NCBI GenBank assembly: GCA_964017045.1
Contig: OZ024799.1
Span: 32,444,236-32,508,235 of the forward strand
Reading direction: 5' to 3'
Source of the DNA: Omphiscola glabra
Lineage: Eukaryota > Mollusca > Gastropoda > Lymnaeidae
Length of the DNA: 64,000 nt
Below the pieces are notes generated by a model. The model was not told the origin of the DNA. It saw only the letters and a list, made by a program, of their open reading frames with translations, and did not search any database. This document shows, in pieces, positions 11,761 to 23,227 of this stretch; position 1 is the first letter of the stretch; every line of letters starts with the position of its first letter. A program made the translations under genes and the position numbers.

Positions 11761-13528
11761 ATATGATATGATAAAACGCAATAGGCTTACTTTCTCTATA
11801 TAATTTATTTAAATAAACAAAGACGCAACATTTTATTAGTAATATTATAATAATTTGTAATTTTTCTTGTTGTTAATATGTATCTAAACACCCAGGTCAG
11901 CGGTCCCTAAATGGTGTTCCGCGGACCGGTCTGACCTGGTCTACTAGCTTAGTCACCTTAGCGTTGCCTGCCGATTCACACAACATGAATATTTCTTGTC
12001 AATCAAATCTAGCATAACAAAATTTAATTAATAAATCTGGCGCCAGTCCATTGTGCAATTTACAAATTTGTCCACCGGTACGCCAAGCTTCCGTGTTTGG
12101 GACACGCTGATCCATCTAGTGTACTTTAGAAGTATGCATTTCTAACCCTAGTAATGGAGTAACTAGTACTTGTACAGTAGTCAGAAGTATAAGCTGTCCT
12201 CATTTAAATTTCGGACAAGGCGTCACATTAGTTTATGAATAACGAAATACTGTTTGTGAATGGAATAGTGTCCCATTTTGTAGTTTAAATTCATTCTGAT
12301 GTGTATTGACTCGTAAGTGCGAATATTTTTTTTATTTTCTTTAATTTGCACCCACTTTGCGGATGTCAGAGTTAGCATGACGATTTATTTCATAGGATCC
12401 GACACTCAATTATTGTTTCGTCGTTGGAAAATAAAAAAAGAATTTTAAAAAGATGAAAATGCAATTTTTGCCACTCGACATTTGAATCATTTCGTTGTTT
12501 GGTTAATTTTTTATGTTGATATTAATTAACCAAGTTATTATTTTTAAAAAACGACAAACAACAACAGCAATTATGTCAATTATTAAAATAAAAATAAAAA
12601 ACACCCCAAGATATGCATGAGTGACTGGATAAATCGATTAAAAATAAATATTACTAGGGCTTAACCGGGTGCAGTATTTTACACAGTTAACACAGCGTTC
12701 GGGTATTTAGAGAGAATAGCCGTTGGATCCGAGTCCAAGTGTGACATATGTCCTGAGATGTGGCAATGTGCCACATATATGATATAGGAATAAAGGAACA
12801 CGCACTCAACGTGTCACAAATGTGTGTAACCCTAGGCCTAGGCACGTACACATGCACTGACATAAAAAGTAAGCTGTGTGCTGGGCCTGAAATTCTTTGT
12901 TTGGTCATTCACACACGCGTAGGACCAATCCATGCCCCACGTTTGACCCATGACCCACTCGTGACGCCAGCGTCATTGTTTACGTATGTATGTGTGATAT
13001 ATATATATCACAGTTTCGATATATATATATAACCGGTTCATTTTGAATTGATACTTGTGCAAGCAGCGTTTGGCCGTTTGGCTTTATTTATTTCACCGCC
13101 TGCAGGCTAATCTGGCCGTTATATATTCTCATTTTTTGCTTCGGTCATTTCTTTCGCTTTATTTCTATCTGATTCTCTTACATTTCTAACTAAACATTTG
13201 AAACTGTCAGCCACTCACCACTCCGCTGCACAAAAAAGCTAACTTCTCATTTGCTATAATATAAGCCGGCCTATAAACAACAGTCCTACAGACAGTCCTA
13301 CAGACAGTCCTATCACCATACCCGTGATTCTTTATTGTTTAGTACACTTAGTCGCCTCCACATAAAGAAACAAATTCAACCTTTTTTTACCGAGTTCAGA
13401 CTTCACGCATGAAAGTTCTCTGCGTGACAGCCTTTGTTTACACTCAGAACTATTTATTTTTTTAAAATGTGGAGTCGGTTGGTGTGTGGGGGGGGGGGGG
13501 GGTGTGTGTGAAAAGGAAGCGGGAAGAT
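11761..13528. other. Unique DNA with scattered transposon-like ends
   Basis: Contains a hairpin at about 11891-11939 (arms CCAGGTCAG and CTGACCTGG) that encloses CAGCGGTCCCTAA, a hAT-like terminus. It also contains AGGGCTTAACCGGGTGCAG at about 12656, whose inverse occurs near 20410, and a self-complementary TGTGATATATATATATCACA near 12992. A G-run of about 18 lies at 13486-13502. I see no gene. Confidence 0.45.
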
Positions 13529-13787
13529 CAGGGTCGAATTTAGACTTGCTGAGGCCCTAAGCTATACAAAGTCCAGAGGCCCCAAGCTGTACAAAGTCCA
13601 GAGGCCCTAAGCTATACAAAGTCCGGAGACCCTGAGCTATACAAATTCCAGAGGCCCTAAGCTATACAAAGTCCAGAGGCCCTATACTGTTTGAAATTAC
13701 ATGAGGTGGTCGAAAAAAAATATATAGCTGGCAGATTGTGAGGCCCTAGGCTGTAGCTTATTTAACGTATACGTAAATCCGGCACTG
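13529..13787. mobile_element. Small hAT-like element with internal 25-bp repeats
   Basis: Ends CAGGGTCGAATTTA and TAAATCCGGCACTG are imperfect inverted repeats. Flanks GGGAAGAT (13521-13528) and GGGAAGAA (13788-13795) form an 8-bp target duplication with one mismatch. The interior (about 13552-13688) is five to six copies of a 25-bp unit, AGGCCCTAAGCTATACAAAG plus 5 bp. It is non-coding. Confidence 0.8.
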
Positions 13788-13840
13788 GGGAAGAACGAGA
13801 AGCAAACGATATATAATAAGAGATAATAGTTATAGTAAGC

Positions 13841-14575
13841 CACCCCCCCCCCCCCCCCCCCCCCGGATTCCGGTTGACAAGTCTGTAGTGGCTTGCCGAT
13901 TTGGAAGCGCTGGCCACCGACCCCCTCGGCGTTAACCCGGGGCACATTACCACCATTGCGTGTTCCGCGTGGCAGACAAGGGCATGCATGGTAGTTGCTG
14001 GAATAAACGGCTCCTACAGGGCTGCCACCTGTGATACTTCGCAGGGGGAAGAAAAGGCAAACACAGGGTAGGGATCATGATTACAAGTTGCCTTTAAGGG
14101 ATATGAGGCGATAGGCTGTGGTGGAAGCCTATGGCCGGTGATTCTAAATATGCAGCCCTGAGAAAGCTGCTCCTAGGCAACCGTTTCGTCCCAGCTACTT
14201 CGCGAATTAGTTGCGAGGTGGAAACCCACTGTAGAATCCCTCTTAGAGGGCGTCCGATGCTTCCCCGGGACGGGTGGGGGGAGATATTAGGACGTTAATT
14301 TACCGTCATGGCCCCTAGGAAAGTGGACTGCGGACGCTTGAAACACAGCGTCTTCGGTCGACCAGATGTCTCCGGGCGGGGTGGGTCTCCATCGGCGAAC
14401 CCTATCGAGCGGTTGCGGGTGGTGAGGCTCCACGCCCGGGGAGGTATCTGGCGCTCCTCCGCACGGCCTGCCGTCGGGGAAGCCCGGCCGCTGGCAGGTG
14501 TGGTTGGGCGCCGGGGAGGGCATAAGGAGCGCAAGCTCGACGGCCCGCTGACGCCATTTCCTAATGAGATATTCG
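13841..14575 (+). mobile_element. GC-rich retroelement copy (LINE 5' region or SINE-like), unrecognised family
   Basis: The 735-bp block is GC-rich against an AT-rich background and is flanked by a 13-bp direct repeat, AGTTATAGTAAGC, at 13828-13840 and 14576-14588. That is a target-primed retrotransposition type of duplication. It starts with a C-run of about 22 and ends CTAATGAGATATTCG, with no poly-A. A second copy lies inverted at 39319-39899 and lacks the first 143 bp, consistent with 5' truncation. Overlapping frames of 78-91 codons on both strands (14287-14583) mirror those in the other copy, but neither resembles a known ORF1. It could be the 5' part of a larger LINE or a composite SINE. 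Confidence 0.7.
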
Positions 14576-14636
14576 AGTTATAGTAAGCTATTTTAAACTA
14601 CTAGGACATGCTAAAATACATACACATTATAATAAT

Positions 14637-14830
14637 CAGAGGTGTAGCAAATGAGGCAGAGGGCAGAGTGGGGACAATTGGATGTGCCAAAATGGGCTTT
14701 GATGGTATTTTATTTATAAAAATAATGGGTGTCAGAGTTGTTGTTTTTTAAAGTGGGGGGGGGGGGGCGGCGAGGGGGGCCTTAAAAATAATCTTGTCCC
14801 CGTGCGCCCAACACTTTAGCTACGCCTCTG
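14637..14830. mobile_element. hAT MITE, CAGAGGCGTAGC family
   Basis: Left end CAGAGGTGTAGC, right end GCTACGCCTCTG. Flanks ATAATAAT and ATTATAAT are an 8-bp target duplication with one change. Internally it shares TTTGATGGTATTTTATT and AATCTTGTCCCCGTGCGCC with the copies at 30428 and 45867. It contains a G-run near 14755. Confidence 0.85.
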
Positions 14831-15024
14831 ATTATAATGACGGGGTAATAAGGGAAGAGACTGCAATCAGGTTAGCACAATAGGAAATTAGTAAAACAAA
14901 GTAAGGTTAAAACTGAAAAAAAAGGAACGCAGCAAAACAACGAACGTGTCGGCAAGAAGCCTTCGTCTGCAAACAAACAGAAAAAACAGAATAAAATTAA
15001 AAATAGCACTTAGCTGAGAAGAAG

Positions 15025-15067
15025 TATCCAAGAGGGCAGCACTATCCATTTGCTGCCCTCTTGGATA
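15025..15067. other. Perfect 17-bp inverted repeat (hairpin)
   Basis: TATCCAAGAGGGCAGCA at 15025-15041 is followed, after a 9-nt loop, by its exact reverse complement at 15051-15067. It is isolated in AT-rich unique sequence with no transposon ends next to it. It could fold as RNA or as a cruciform. No function is recognised. Confidence 0.8.
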
Positions 15068-15224
15068 GAATAAGCGAAATTTCGATCATTGGTGGATTAT
15101 GTCTCGGATATGTCACAACAACACAACACGACTTGAGTCTATTGATTAGGTCAATGATATGAATATTACATTCAGACCATTATAAAATTAATGCCTAACT
15201 TTTTTCCTATTAATAATGAACGTA

Positions 15225-15304
15225 TATTTATACAAATGGGCTACCTGTTTATACATATGGTTTACCTATTTACACATATGGGATACCTGTTTATACATAT
15301 GGGC
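15225..15304. repeat. Short tandem repeat, 21-bp unit, about 4 copies
   Basis: Four imperfect units of GGGCTACCTGTTTATACATA plus one base. The unit length gives a repeating MGYLFIH-type frame in an 89-codon ORF, which is therefore not a gene. Confidence 0.85.
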
Positions 15305-16160
15305 TGCACCCCATTAGATCTAGTTTCCAAAAGTTCTGAAGTGTTTTGGTTTTTTTGGGAGTGTGGGGAGGGGGGGGGGGAAGAGGCAACGATGAAAAAA
15401 CTGATGTACTTATGCGATGCGGGCGTTATAATACGTAAATTATTCCGTATTGCCTTTTAAAGAGGTTTGAGTGAGATACTTTTGATACGCTTTTGAAATA
15501 TGCAATGTAACGACAGATATCGTACTTGTGATCTAAGAAGGTCAAGGTACATCAAAAGTATACCAACTACCATCAGTGACACCTTCAGGTGACGATCCGC
15601 ACACCCGCAAGGAAAGCGTCATGAATTCAAACAGTATTATGGAATTGCCGAAATCCCACATTGTGTAAAACGTGGACCGGACCTGATTTGCCCTTTGAGA
15701 TATGGTATTTATAAATTTTTTACTCTCCACTTTTTAAATCGATTCTTTTCTAAAAAATGGTTCATTGCATTCGTAGTTAGAGACCAAGTCGCAATTATCC
15801 CGCGTGCTCCACCACAAATAGCGTCTTGGTAATATTAAGACGGATTTATTTACCTTTTTTTTTTGTTGTGTTATTATTAATAATACCCGTCATCGAAAAT
15901 TCACGTGATGTGGATCAGGTGTGGATCAGATGTGGATGTGTACAATTTCTCTATCCCCTTGCCACCCGTTTCATTAATCAACTTCTATATTTAAATCTTT
16001 ATCCGTGTTACTAAAAATATGTAGCCACCGTTCCGGAATTATCTATAGAAAGCCACGAAACTATTGCACCGAATCTGGAAACGTGAAATCTGCATGTGTA
16101 GAACTAGAGCGCACAGTCATCGTTAGAGATAGAGATCTCGAATTTTGACCTAAAAGAGTT
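15305..16160. other. Unique AT-rich DNA
   Basis: No gene, RNA or repeat family recognised apart from a G-run at about 15369. Short frames occur on both strands without family resemblance. Confidence 0.45.
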
Positions 16161-16173
16161 AGCAATTGTTTAC

Positions 16174-16330
16174 AGCGGGCCTGCACAACTCAAAATGTAA
16201 GGCTTTATGAAAATCTTGTGCGGGCCAGAAGAAAATAGGACAGGGGAGAATAAGAATATTTCGTTACTTCGCGGGCCGCAAAGTGGCCGCATGTGGCCCA
16301 GGCCTGGTTACAGCACTAGGAAGTCGGTTT
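16174..16330. mobile_element. Probable hAT-derived remnant
   Basis: CAGCGGGCCTGCACAACTC at the left, with inner GTGCGGGCCAG, GCGGGCCGCAAAGTGGCC and GGCCCAGGCCTGGTTACAG, is a pattern typical of small hAT elements. I could not find a convincing target duplication, so the limits are approximate. Confidence 0.45.
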
Positions 16331-16611
16331 TCTATTATTTATTTAATTCACGGACAGGAAAATGTGTACAGAAAAGTTTGTTCATGTTTCTGCAAATAGT
16401 ATTCTATATTACCAGACCAGGTTCCGTTTTTTGGCTGGGTCCGGGTATTTTCCGGGTATCCGGGTCGGCACTCGGCTCATCTTTAAAAAAACAAATTCAG
16501 CTAATGAAAGAGTTGTTAATTATGATTTCTTTTTGTTGATGTTTTAATTTTTTTTTTAAAGTTCGTTTCTTATTTTATATTTTTAATAGCTAAATTTATT
16601 TCAAAAAGCTA

Positions 16612-17228
16612 CTCGTTTAAGCATGTATTTAATATTTTTCCAAAGTCTACTCATTTTAGCATGTATTTTTCCAAAGACTACTCATTTTAGCATGTATTTT
16701 TCCAAAGTCTACTCATTTTAGCATGTATTTTTCCAAAGTCTACTCATTTTAGCATGTATTTTTCCAAAGTCTACTCATTTTAGCATGTATTTTTCCAAAG
16801 CCTATTCATTTTAGCATGTATTTTTCCAAAGTCTACTCATTTTAGCATGTATTTTTCCAAAGTCTACTCATTTTAGCATGTATTTTTCCAAAGTCTACTC
16901 ATTTTAGCATGTATTTTTCCAAAGTCTACTCATTTTAGCATGTATTTTTCCAAAGTCTACTCATTTTAGCATGTATTTTTCCAAAGCCTATTCATTTTAG
17001 CATGTATTTTTCCAAAGTCTACTCATTTTAGCATGTATTTTTCCAAAGCCTACTCATTTTAGCATGTATTTTTCCAAAGTCTACTCATTTTAGCATGTAT
17101 TTTTCCAAAGTCTACTCATTTTAGCATGTATTTTTCCAAAGTCTACTCATTTTAGCCTGTATTTTTCCAAAGCCTATTCATTTTAGCATGTATTTTTCCA
17201 AAGTCTACTCATTTTAGCATGTATGAAG
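16612..17228. repeat. Minisatellite, 31-bp unit, about 20 copies
   Basis: Highly homogeneous array of TTTTAGCATGTATTTTTCCA plus 11 bp (AAGTCTACTCA). A variant unit (AAGCCTATTCA) recurs at several positions, which suggests amplification in multi-unit blocks. Confidence 0.97.
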
Positions 17229-17630
17229 TAAATATACAAAAATGATTTAATTTAAGACAATAATAATGCAGCATGTATTTAATGAATAGCAAAATCATTT
17301 ACTGCCCCGCCTGTTCCATGAAATATTTGGGTTTCTAGATTATACCTTCTAGAAACAGAGGCGGAACCTAGGTAAAATATTACTGGGCACACGGAAACAA
17401 TCGCGATTCACATGGTTAAAATCCCATTGCACTCTTCCTGGCCGTTCCATAAATTAACAGCACTGATTAAAGGCACCCTTCGATTGACCCACCCCCTTTT
17501 CCCTGGGAAAAATAACAACAACACCACCAGCCTATAATCACCTCCCTAAAAAAAAAAAAAAAAGATGTTGAAAAAAAAAAAAATACGTCAAAGAATTAGT
17601 AATGGCTTTTATTGAAACCATTTTCTTTTC
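17229..17630. other. Unique DNA with poly-A tracts
   Basis: No feature apart from two A-runs near 17550-17580. Confidence 0.5.
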
Positions 17631-17636
17631 TTTCAG

Positions 17637-17821
17637 CGGAACTACTCACCCTACGACGAATCAGGATTGTAAAAAAAAGACACATCTTCTGGAGACAAAA
17701 TAGTGCCTTTGGTGAAACTGAAACCGGAAACACATGGCCCAGGGTACTCCACGCGGGAAACATAGGAAAACAGAGGACTTTTCTGTATGGCTCCGATTCC
17801 GAGAAACCAAAAGTGGAGTGA
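17637..17821 (+). CDS. Possible exon behind a strong splice acceptor, unrecognised
   Basis: TTTTCTTTTCTTTCAG ends at 17636 and is a textbook acceptor with a long pyrimidine tract. One frame stays open for about 60 codons to a stop at 17819-17821 (residues such as HIFWRQNSAFGETETGNTWP), while another stops after about 12 codons (RNYSPYDESGL). Which frame, if either, is used cannot be told. No domain is recognised and no partner exon is visible nearby. Confidence 0.25.
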
Positions 17822-18586
17822 TAACCTACTTATTGTTAGATTCTGGTGACACAATACAGGAATGGTGTTGCGGATTGATTAAAAATAGCGGGAAGGTTTG
17901 GGAAAGGGGCTTCTCGTGTCGGGGACAGTAGAGTCGCTGGGCGACCCCTTTGTCATTTTTGGACTATATATTGAAACTGCTAGTGGTGTATCCCCGATTC
18001 GTTTCTTATCCATGGCCACCGTAAATAGCGTTATCATTTTTAAGTACTGCTGAGAGAAGCATAAATTTTTATGGACACAGGGGCGTCTATTCCCCTTTGA
18101 GTGGTGGAACCCATCCCCCCCTTGTTATAAATTGTAAGAAAATTGATTGTAATTCTCCACAATTTTCAAAATTTCTAGCGAATCATGCGATTGTTAAAAA
18201 AAAAAAATGAATTTTAGCTGAAATAGATCTATATTTTTTTTCAGCTTCATCAAAACCCAAAGATAGGTTTGCTGTTTGGTTAATATGTCACGATTCCAAG
18301 CCGGTGGAATGGAGTTCAAGTACAAGTATAGCCCAAACTGATAACATAAAGGCGCTTATTATTATCTTATTTTCAATGAACTATTCTCCACCAGGTCTCT
18401 TAGAATTTTGTCACATTGTAAAAAAAAAATATATGAAAATAATAATATATAATATACTAGCTGCTTCCAATATGAGTTTGGGGGTGGGGGGAAATCTCAT
18501 CCCCACACCCGGTCAGCTTTTGAATTTTTCCGGTTAAAATTAAAATGGGAAAAGGACAAAATACAAATCCTCATTCATTTATTTAT
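17822..18586. other. Unique AT-rich DNA
   Basis: No supported feature. The CAGGGGCGTCTATTCCCC stretch at about 18078 resembles a hAT end, but no partner end was found. Confidence 0.4.
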
Positions 18587-18811
18587 TTACTGAGACAGGC
18601 CTATTATAAATATTTTCTGTAAAGTGATTCTATTTCCTTTTACTAAAGCTTCATTGATTACCTTCTCTATCCACTGTCTATATTTCCCTAGAAAGCCAAT
18701 GTTTCTGAATAAATTTTCACGTTTGGCTCTACTGCCCCACAAGACACGAGAAGCAAGGATAACTATGGATAATAATATAGCCACTTGTAAACCAAAGGGG
18801 AAAACAATCAT
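18587..18811 (-). CDS. Possible 74-residue single-pass membrane protein or exon
   Basis: The ATG at 18811 opens a 74-codon frame to a TAA at 18587. The N-terminus has a hydrophobic run (about residues 8-22, VAILLSIVILASRVL) followed by a basic stretch (GSRAKREN) and a charged tail (NIGFLGKYRQWIEKVINEAL). That arrangement is typical of a small membrane protein. Within it, GAGAAG|GTAATC could be a splice donor after WIEK, so it may be a first exon. In-frame stops lie just upstream of the ATG. The overlapping plus-strand frame looks less protein-like. No family is recognised. Confidence 0.35.
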   Translation of the reverse strand: MIVFPFGLQVAILLSIVILASRVLWGSRAKRENLFRNIGFLGKYRQWIEKVINEALVKGNRITLQKIFIIGLSQ

Positions 18812-18839
18812 TTTCAAGTCTACGCAAATAACATTGTGA

Positions 18840-19760
18840 AGTTGTTGTTTAAAAAAATAATTATCTTTTCGAGGACCAAAGAAATAGCCTGGTGTTCATG
18901 TATCTTACATCCTGGCAGAATCGATTCATTCATTTGGAACAGAACCGTTGTTATTGCCATTTAATCTACGCTTAGACTGCCAGTGAAAAGACACTACACA
19001 CATGAGTTATATTCTGAAAGACCATTGCTCTTCATAAGGTTTCTGGTGTCATCTCTTATATATATATATATATATGACGCTTCTGGTGTGACCCGTGGAC
19101 TGCTTCCATTTCCGGCGGCTGCTTTCTAAAAAATCGTGGCTGCTTCCTAATAATCAAATTTGGTATTGAGAGTATATTACAAATAATTCTTTATGTTTGA
19201 AATAAAGTATGGTTCAATAATGAGTTCAATAGCGCGTAAAATATATGTCCCGATATCTACGCTAAATGATATAAATATATTTTTTAAAATAACGTAACTG
19301 CGTTTGGCGAGTAATATTTTCTTTTCGGAAAAGGAAATCGTCTCAATTTAAGTATGGTGTAAAATATATTCGGTTTAAAAGTGGTTGGGACATCAGAATA
19401 TTTAATTTAGTTCATGGGCGTGAAATAAAAAGTGTGCAGTGACGTATCATTGGGGGAAGGGGTGTAGCAAAGATTGGGATTCTTAAATGTGCGTTACCTG
19501 AGTTCATGTTTTGTCAAGTAACTTTAGTAGATGGGAAGTTCACGCATGCTGTCGCCAATGTTTGGCCGGCTATATCTAGTTGCATTATATTAAGTTCCTG
19601 TCATTTGTAACAAAACAAAAATATATATATACAAAAAGGATAATAAAGTAAATCGGTTTCTAATCTTCGATGAAAAATACAGTTTGTTCCAGGAAAAAGT
19701 TAAGCACACAATTTTACTTAAGTCTGGAGTAAATGGTCCGTACACGTTTTGCACTGAATA
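18840..19760. other. Unique AT-rich DNA
   Basis: Contains a (TA)n tract near 19060-19074. No gene recognised. Confidence 0.5.
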
Positions 19761-19895
19761 TATGGAACTCATGGCCTTACTTGATGTTCAAGTGTGGCTA
19801 ACAATACATGGAACTCACGGCCTACCTTGATAATCAAGTGTGGCATACAATGTATGGAGCTCACGGCCAACCTTGATGTTCAAGTGTGGCATCAA
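19761..19895. repeat. Tandem repeat, about 46-bp unit, 3 copies
   Basis: Three imperfect copies, each containing GGAACTCACGGCC or a close variant and CAAGTGTGGC. Low copy number and visible divergence suggest an old or incipient array. Confidence 0.85.
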
Positions 19896-20820
19896 AAAAA
19901 CTATCTACGTATCAAACTCAGAAATATGCTCTTACTTACTGGAAATAACTTACGTGCAACTATTTGAAACAGACCAGTCTGGCTTGATTTGGAAATTTAA
20001 AATAAAGGACTGAAGTACCAGTGATTATGATTACCTCTTATATAGGCCTATATTTCTCTTCTGGTGTGGCTGCTTCCTTTTTACAATCAGCCCCCCCTCC
20101 TAACTCAATATGTTTTATATTAATAGTTCTAAGTGGGGAAAAAAGCTGCCAAGCAGCGAGCGTCCTGCGTGACGTCATGCGTAACGGTTGAACTCAGGTA
20201 AAAAGATTGAATTTTTTGTATGCAACTATTATATCAATGACCAAAGAGCCAATGGTATGGTGCAGGACTGTCTGTATGTCTATTGTCGAAAGGCCGGCAT
20301 ATATTAAAGAAAATAAGAAGTTTAAACAAAAAAACTTTTATTTGTTGCTGTAATTCTTGGACCCACCTTGTCTTTTATCTAAATACCCGGACCAGGTGTA
20401 AACAAAAACTGCACCCGGTTAAGCCCTGGTTTTGTTTATTTTCGATTTGAACTTGTAGTGAATTTTCAAAAGCCGTCATCAATGACGTAAATTGAAAATA
20501 ATCACGTTCCCTGCCCTCTGCACAAAAGGGGTTGCTCACCCCTGTGTTAAAAGGAACTCACCCAATAAACTAAATGGTAAGGGCCGATTATTAGACTCAC
20601 GTGCATCCCGAAGACAAGACACGCACCGGTGATATCTGGATCGAAAGTTGTAAAAGTTCTTTGAGGATGAAACTCTAACAGTTAGAATCATATTTAACAA
20701 GGCACACAATTTGCGTCTGTCTGATTATGCAGACCACTTGAAAAGTAGCTACAAAAACGTATTTTTTTTAAATTTAAAAATTACTCATCGGGCCCCATCC
20801 TTCTGTCACGCACACCTTTG
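19896..20820. other. Unique DNA with a hAT-like end
   Basis: Near 20410-20430 lies the inverse of the AGGGCTTAACCGGGTGCAG motif seen at 12656. GGTTGCTCACCCCTG at about 20530 also resembles a hAT terminus. No gene recognised. Confidence 0.4.
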
Positions 20821-21007
20821 CAGGGCCGACCCTAACAATTGCAGGGCCCTATGCGAAACGGATTGCGCGGGGGCCTTTCTGGGTAGGAATAAGGATAATA
20901 AGTGAAAATTAAGATTTTGTATTAGAAAATAAATTCGGAGCGGGGCCTATGAAAGTGCGGGGGCCAATTGTGGCCGCATAGGTTGCAATAGCCTAAGGCC
21001 GGCCCTA
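20821..21007. mobile_element. Probable CAGGGCCG-type hAT MITE
   Basis: CAGGGCCGACCCTAA on the left and a diverged inverse, AAGGCCGGCCCTA, on the right enclose GC-rich sequence with repeated GGGGCC motifs. The family resembles the better-preserved copy at 37723. No clear target duplication was found. Confidence 0.6.
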
Positions 21008-21325
21008 CACAGTTGGGTAACGGTATTCCAAAAAAAGTTGTGCAGGTAATAACTCACACACCCGTTCTTTTTTCGCTTGTTTGTTTTTAAAAATAAATCT
21101 GACTCATCCAATGCACCTTTGATGCTCGCGGTTGGTGACTAAGTCCGGTAAGATGTGTTTAAAAAACAACATCTAAATCCAACACGGTAAGAGTATTAAT
21201 GACCCCACTGTCTGACTCAGACGGATGTCGGGGGCGAAAGGAACGATTTCGTGACATTAATGGGAAACAACGTTTGAAAAAGATAAAGAGTTATTTGATG
21301 TAGAATCGTGAGTGTCTTAACTACT

Positions 21326-21512
21326 CAGTGGCGTAGCGAGCTTAACTCGCGCCCGTGGCACAATACCTTTTTAGCGCCCCCCAATATATTTTTAGCGCCC
21401 CCCCTATTCGAAAACCATACAATATTATAGTAAAATATACCATTGGGCGCCCCATTGTGAGTAGCGCCCGGGGCATGATGCCCCCCCTTGCTCCCCCCTC
21501 ACTACGCCACTG
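21326..21512. mobile_element. hAT MITE, CAGTGGCGTAGC family, copy 1
   Basis: 187 bp with ends CAGTGGCGTAGCGAG and CTCACTACGCCACTG. Flanks TAACTACT (21318-21325) and TAACTGCT (21513-21520) are an 8-bp target duplication with one mismatch. Nearly identical to the copy at 25448, including the internal CCTTTTTAGCGCCCCCCAAT. Confidence 0.93.
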
Positions 21513-21520
21513 TAACTGCT

Positions 21521-22086
21521 GACACCTGTCTTAGCGTCATGTCTTGTAAATACACGTTGCGCCCCTTTATTTTGTTTCTACCGTGCACGATGGGGCGCTG
21601 AACCTGCCCCTGACTCCTCGCGGTTGGATAGGGCGTCTATTGTATTTGGAACAAAAATAAAAAACAAATGGGTTCCAGAGTATGCATAATAATTGTATGT
21701 TAAACATTCTTTGAAAGGTTCTTATATTGTGTAAGGGGGGCGACTGTGTAAAAACACATTTTATGAGATTAGAGTATAAAGTTATCCCCCTATCATAGAA
21801 GCGATGGCTCTTATATTATTATAACAAAAATTATTACTTACGTCTCCCCTCAAAGAACAGGAAGTAAAATGATGGCAAATACGTTTTTTTTTCTCTTATC
21901 ACAACATTGTTATTTTGAATGCTTCAGTTTCTTTTATATCATACGTTTATTTGTCTTTTAAATTTTATTTTTTTTTGTTTTGCTTTGTGCCAAGCAACAT
22001 GGGTTCTCAAACTGTTGGACGCATCCGAGAACTTAAATTCATGAGCCAATGGAGTGGGCTGCACTCGTGCTTAATATATCATAACA
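21521..22086. other. Unique AT-rich DNA
   Basis: No gene or repeat recognised. Confidence 0.5.
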
Positions 22087-22336
22087 TGCCTATAACAACA
22101 TTTAAATAATACAGAAATCAACACGCCTATAACAACATTTAAATAATACAGAAATCAACACGCCTATAACAACATTTAAATAATACAGAAATCAACATGC
22201 CTATAACAACATTTAAATAATACAGAATTCAACATGCCTATAACAACATTTAAATAATACAGAAATCAACATGCCTATAACAACATTTAAATAATACAGA
22301 AATCAACATGCCTATAACAACATTTAAATAATAGAG
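22087..22336. repeat. Minisatellite, 37-bp unit, about 6.7 copies
   Basis: Near-identical units of CCTATAACAACATTTAAATA plus 17 bp. Only a few single-base differences separate the copies. Confidence 0.96.
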
Positions 22337-22565
22337 AAAGCTTGCATGAGAAGTCCCAATAAAAAAAAATAGTTGATGTTTGATTTCATGTATTCATGAG
22401 TCCTTTTTACATCAAGGATACCAGGATATCTCCTCTGATTACATATATATCCATCAGTGGAAAATACCAGATCAAACAGATAGACCTAGCGGCTTATTAG
22501 TGGTTCTTCCAGAAGTAAGCTCGTACCAAAGCTAGAGACTGATGTGTTTGACGTGAGCTTAAGTT

Positions 22566-23100
22566 GTGCTTACATGACTTCACTGACTTATGCTTACATG
22601 ATTTCACCGACTTATGCTGACATGACTATACTGACGTATGCTTACATGACTTCACAGACTTATGCTTAAATGACTGCACTGACTTAATGCTTACATGACT
22701 TCACTAACTTACGCTTACATGACTTCACTGACTTATGCTTACATGACTTCATTGACGTACGCTTACATGACTTCACTGACTTGTGCTTAAATGACTGCAC
22801 TGACTTAATGCTTACATGACTTCACTAACTTACGCTTACATGACTTCACTGACTTAATGCTTACATGACTTCACTAACTTACGCTTACATGACTTCACTG
22901 ACTTGTGCTTACATGACTTCATTGACTTACGCTTACATGACCTCACTGACTTACGCTTACATGACTTCACTGACTTACGCTTACATGACTTCACTGACTT
23001 ATGCTTATATGACTTCACTGACTTATGCTTACATGACTTCATTGACTTATGCTTGCCTGACTTCACAGACTTATGCTTACTTGACTTCACTGAGTCATTT
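22566..23100. repeat. Minisatellite, 24-bp unit, about 22 copies
   Basis: Units of TTACATGACTTCACTGACTT plus ATGC or a variant. The 24-bp period yields repetitive frames on both strands, including a lysine-rich minus-strand frame at 22854-23090. I regard these as artefacts. A G-run of about 10 follows at 23118. Confidence 0.95.
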
Positions 23101-23227
23101 TTTAAATATTTTATTTGGGGGGGGGGGGAGAGGAGGAGAGGTTTAAAGAACGCGGCATTGATCTACTCCACACGTGATAAAGAAATATAACTGGTACAGT
23201 GACTGTATTCAACAAGATACAGGAACA

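Noticed and set aside
14287..14583. Overlapping proline/arginine-rich ORFs on both strands
   Set aside because: GC-rich retroelement sequence; the second copy has frame changes and no known ORF1 motif is visible.
22854..23190. Lysine-rich and threonine/tyrosine-rich repeat proteins
   Set aside because: Artefacts of the 24-bp array; three frames are open at once.
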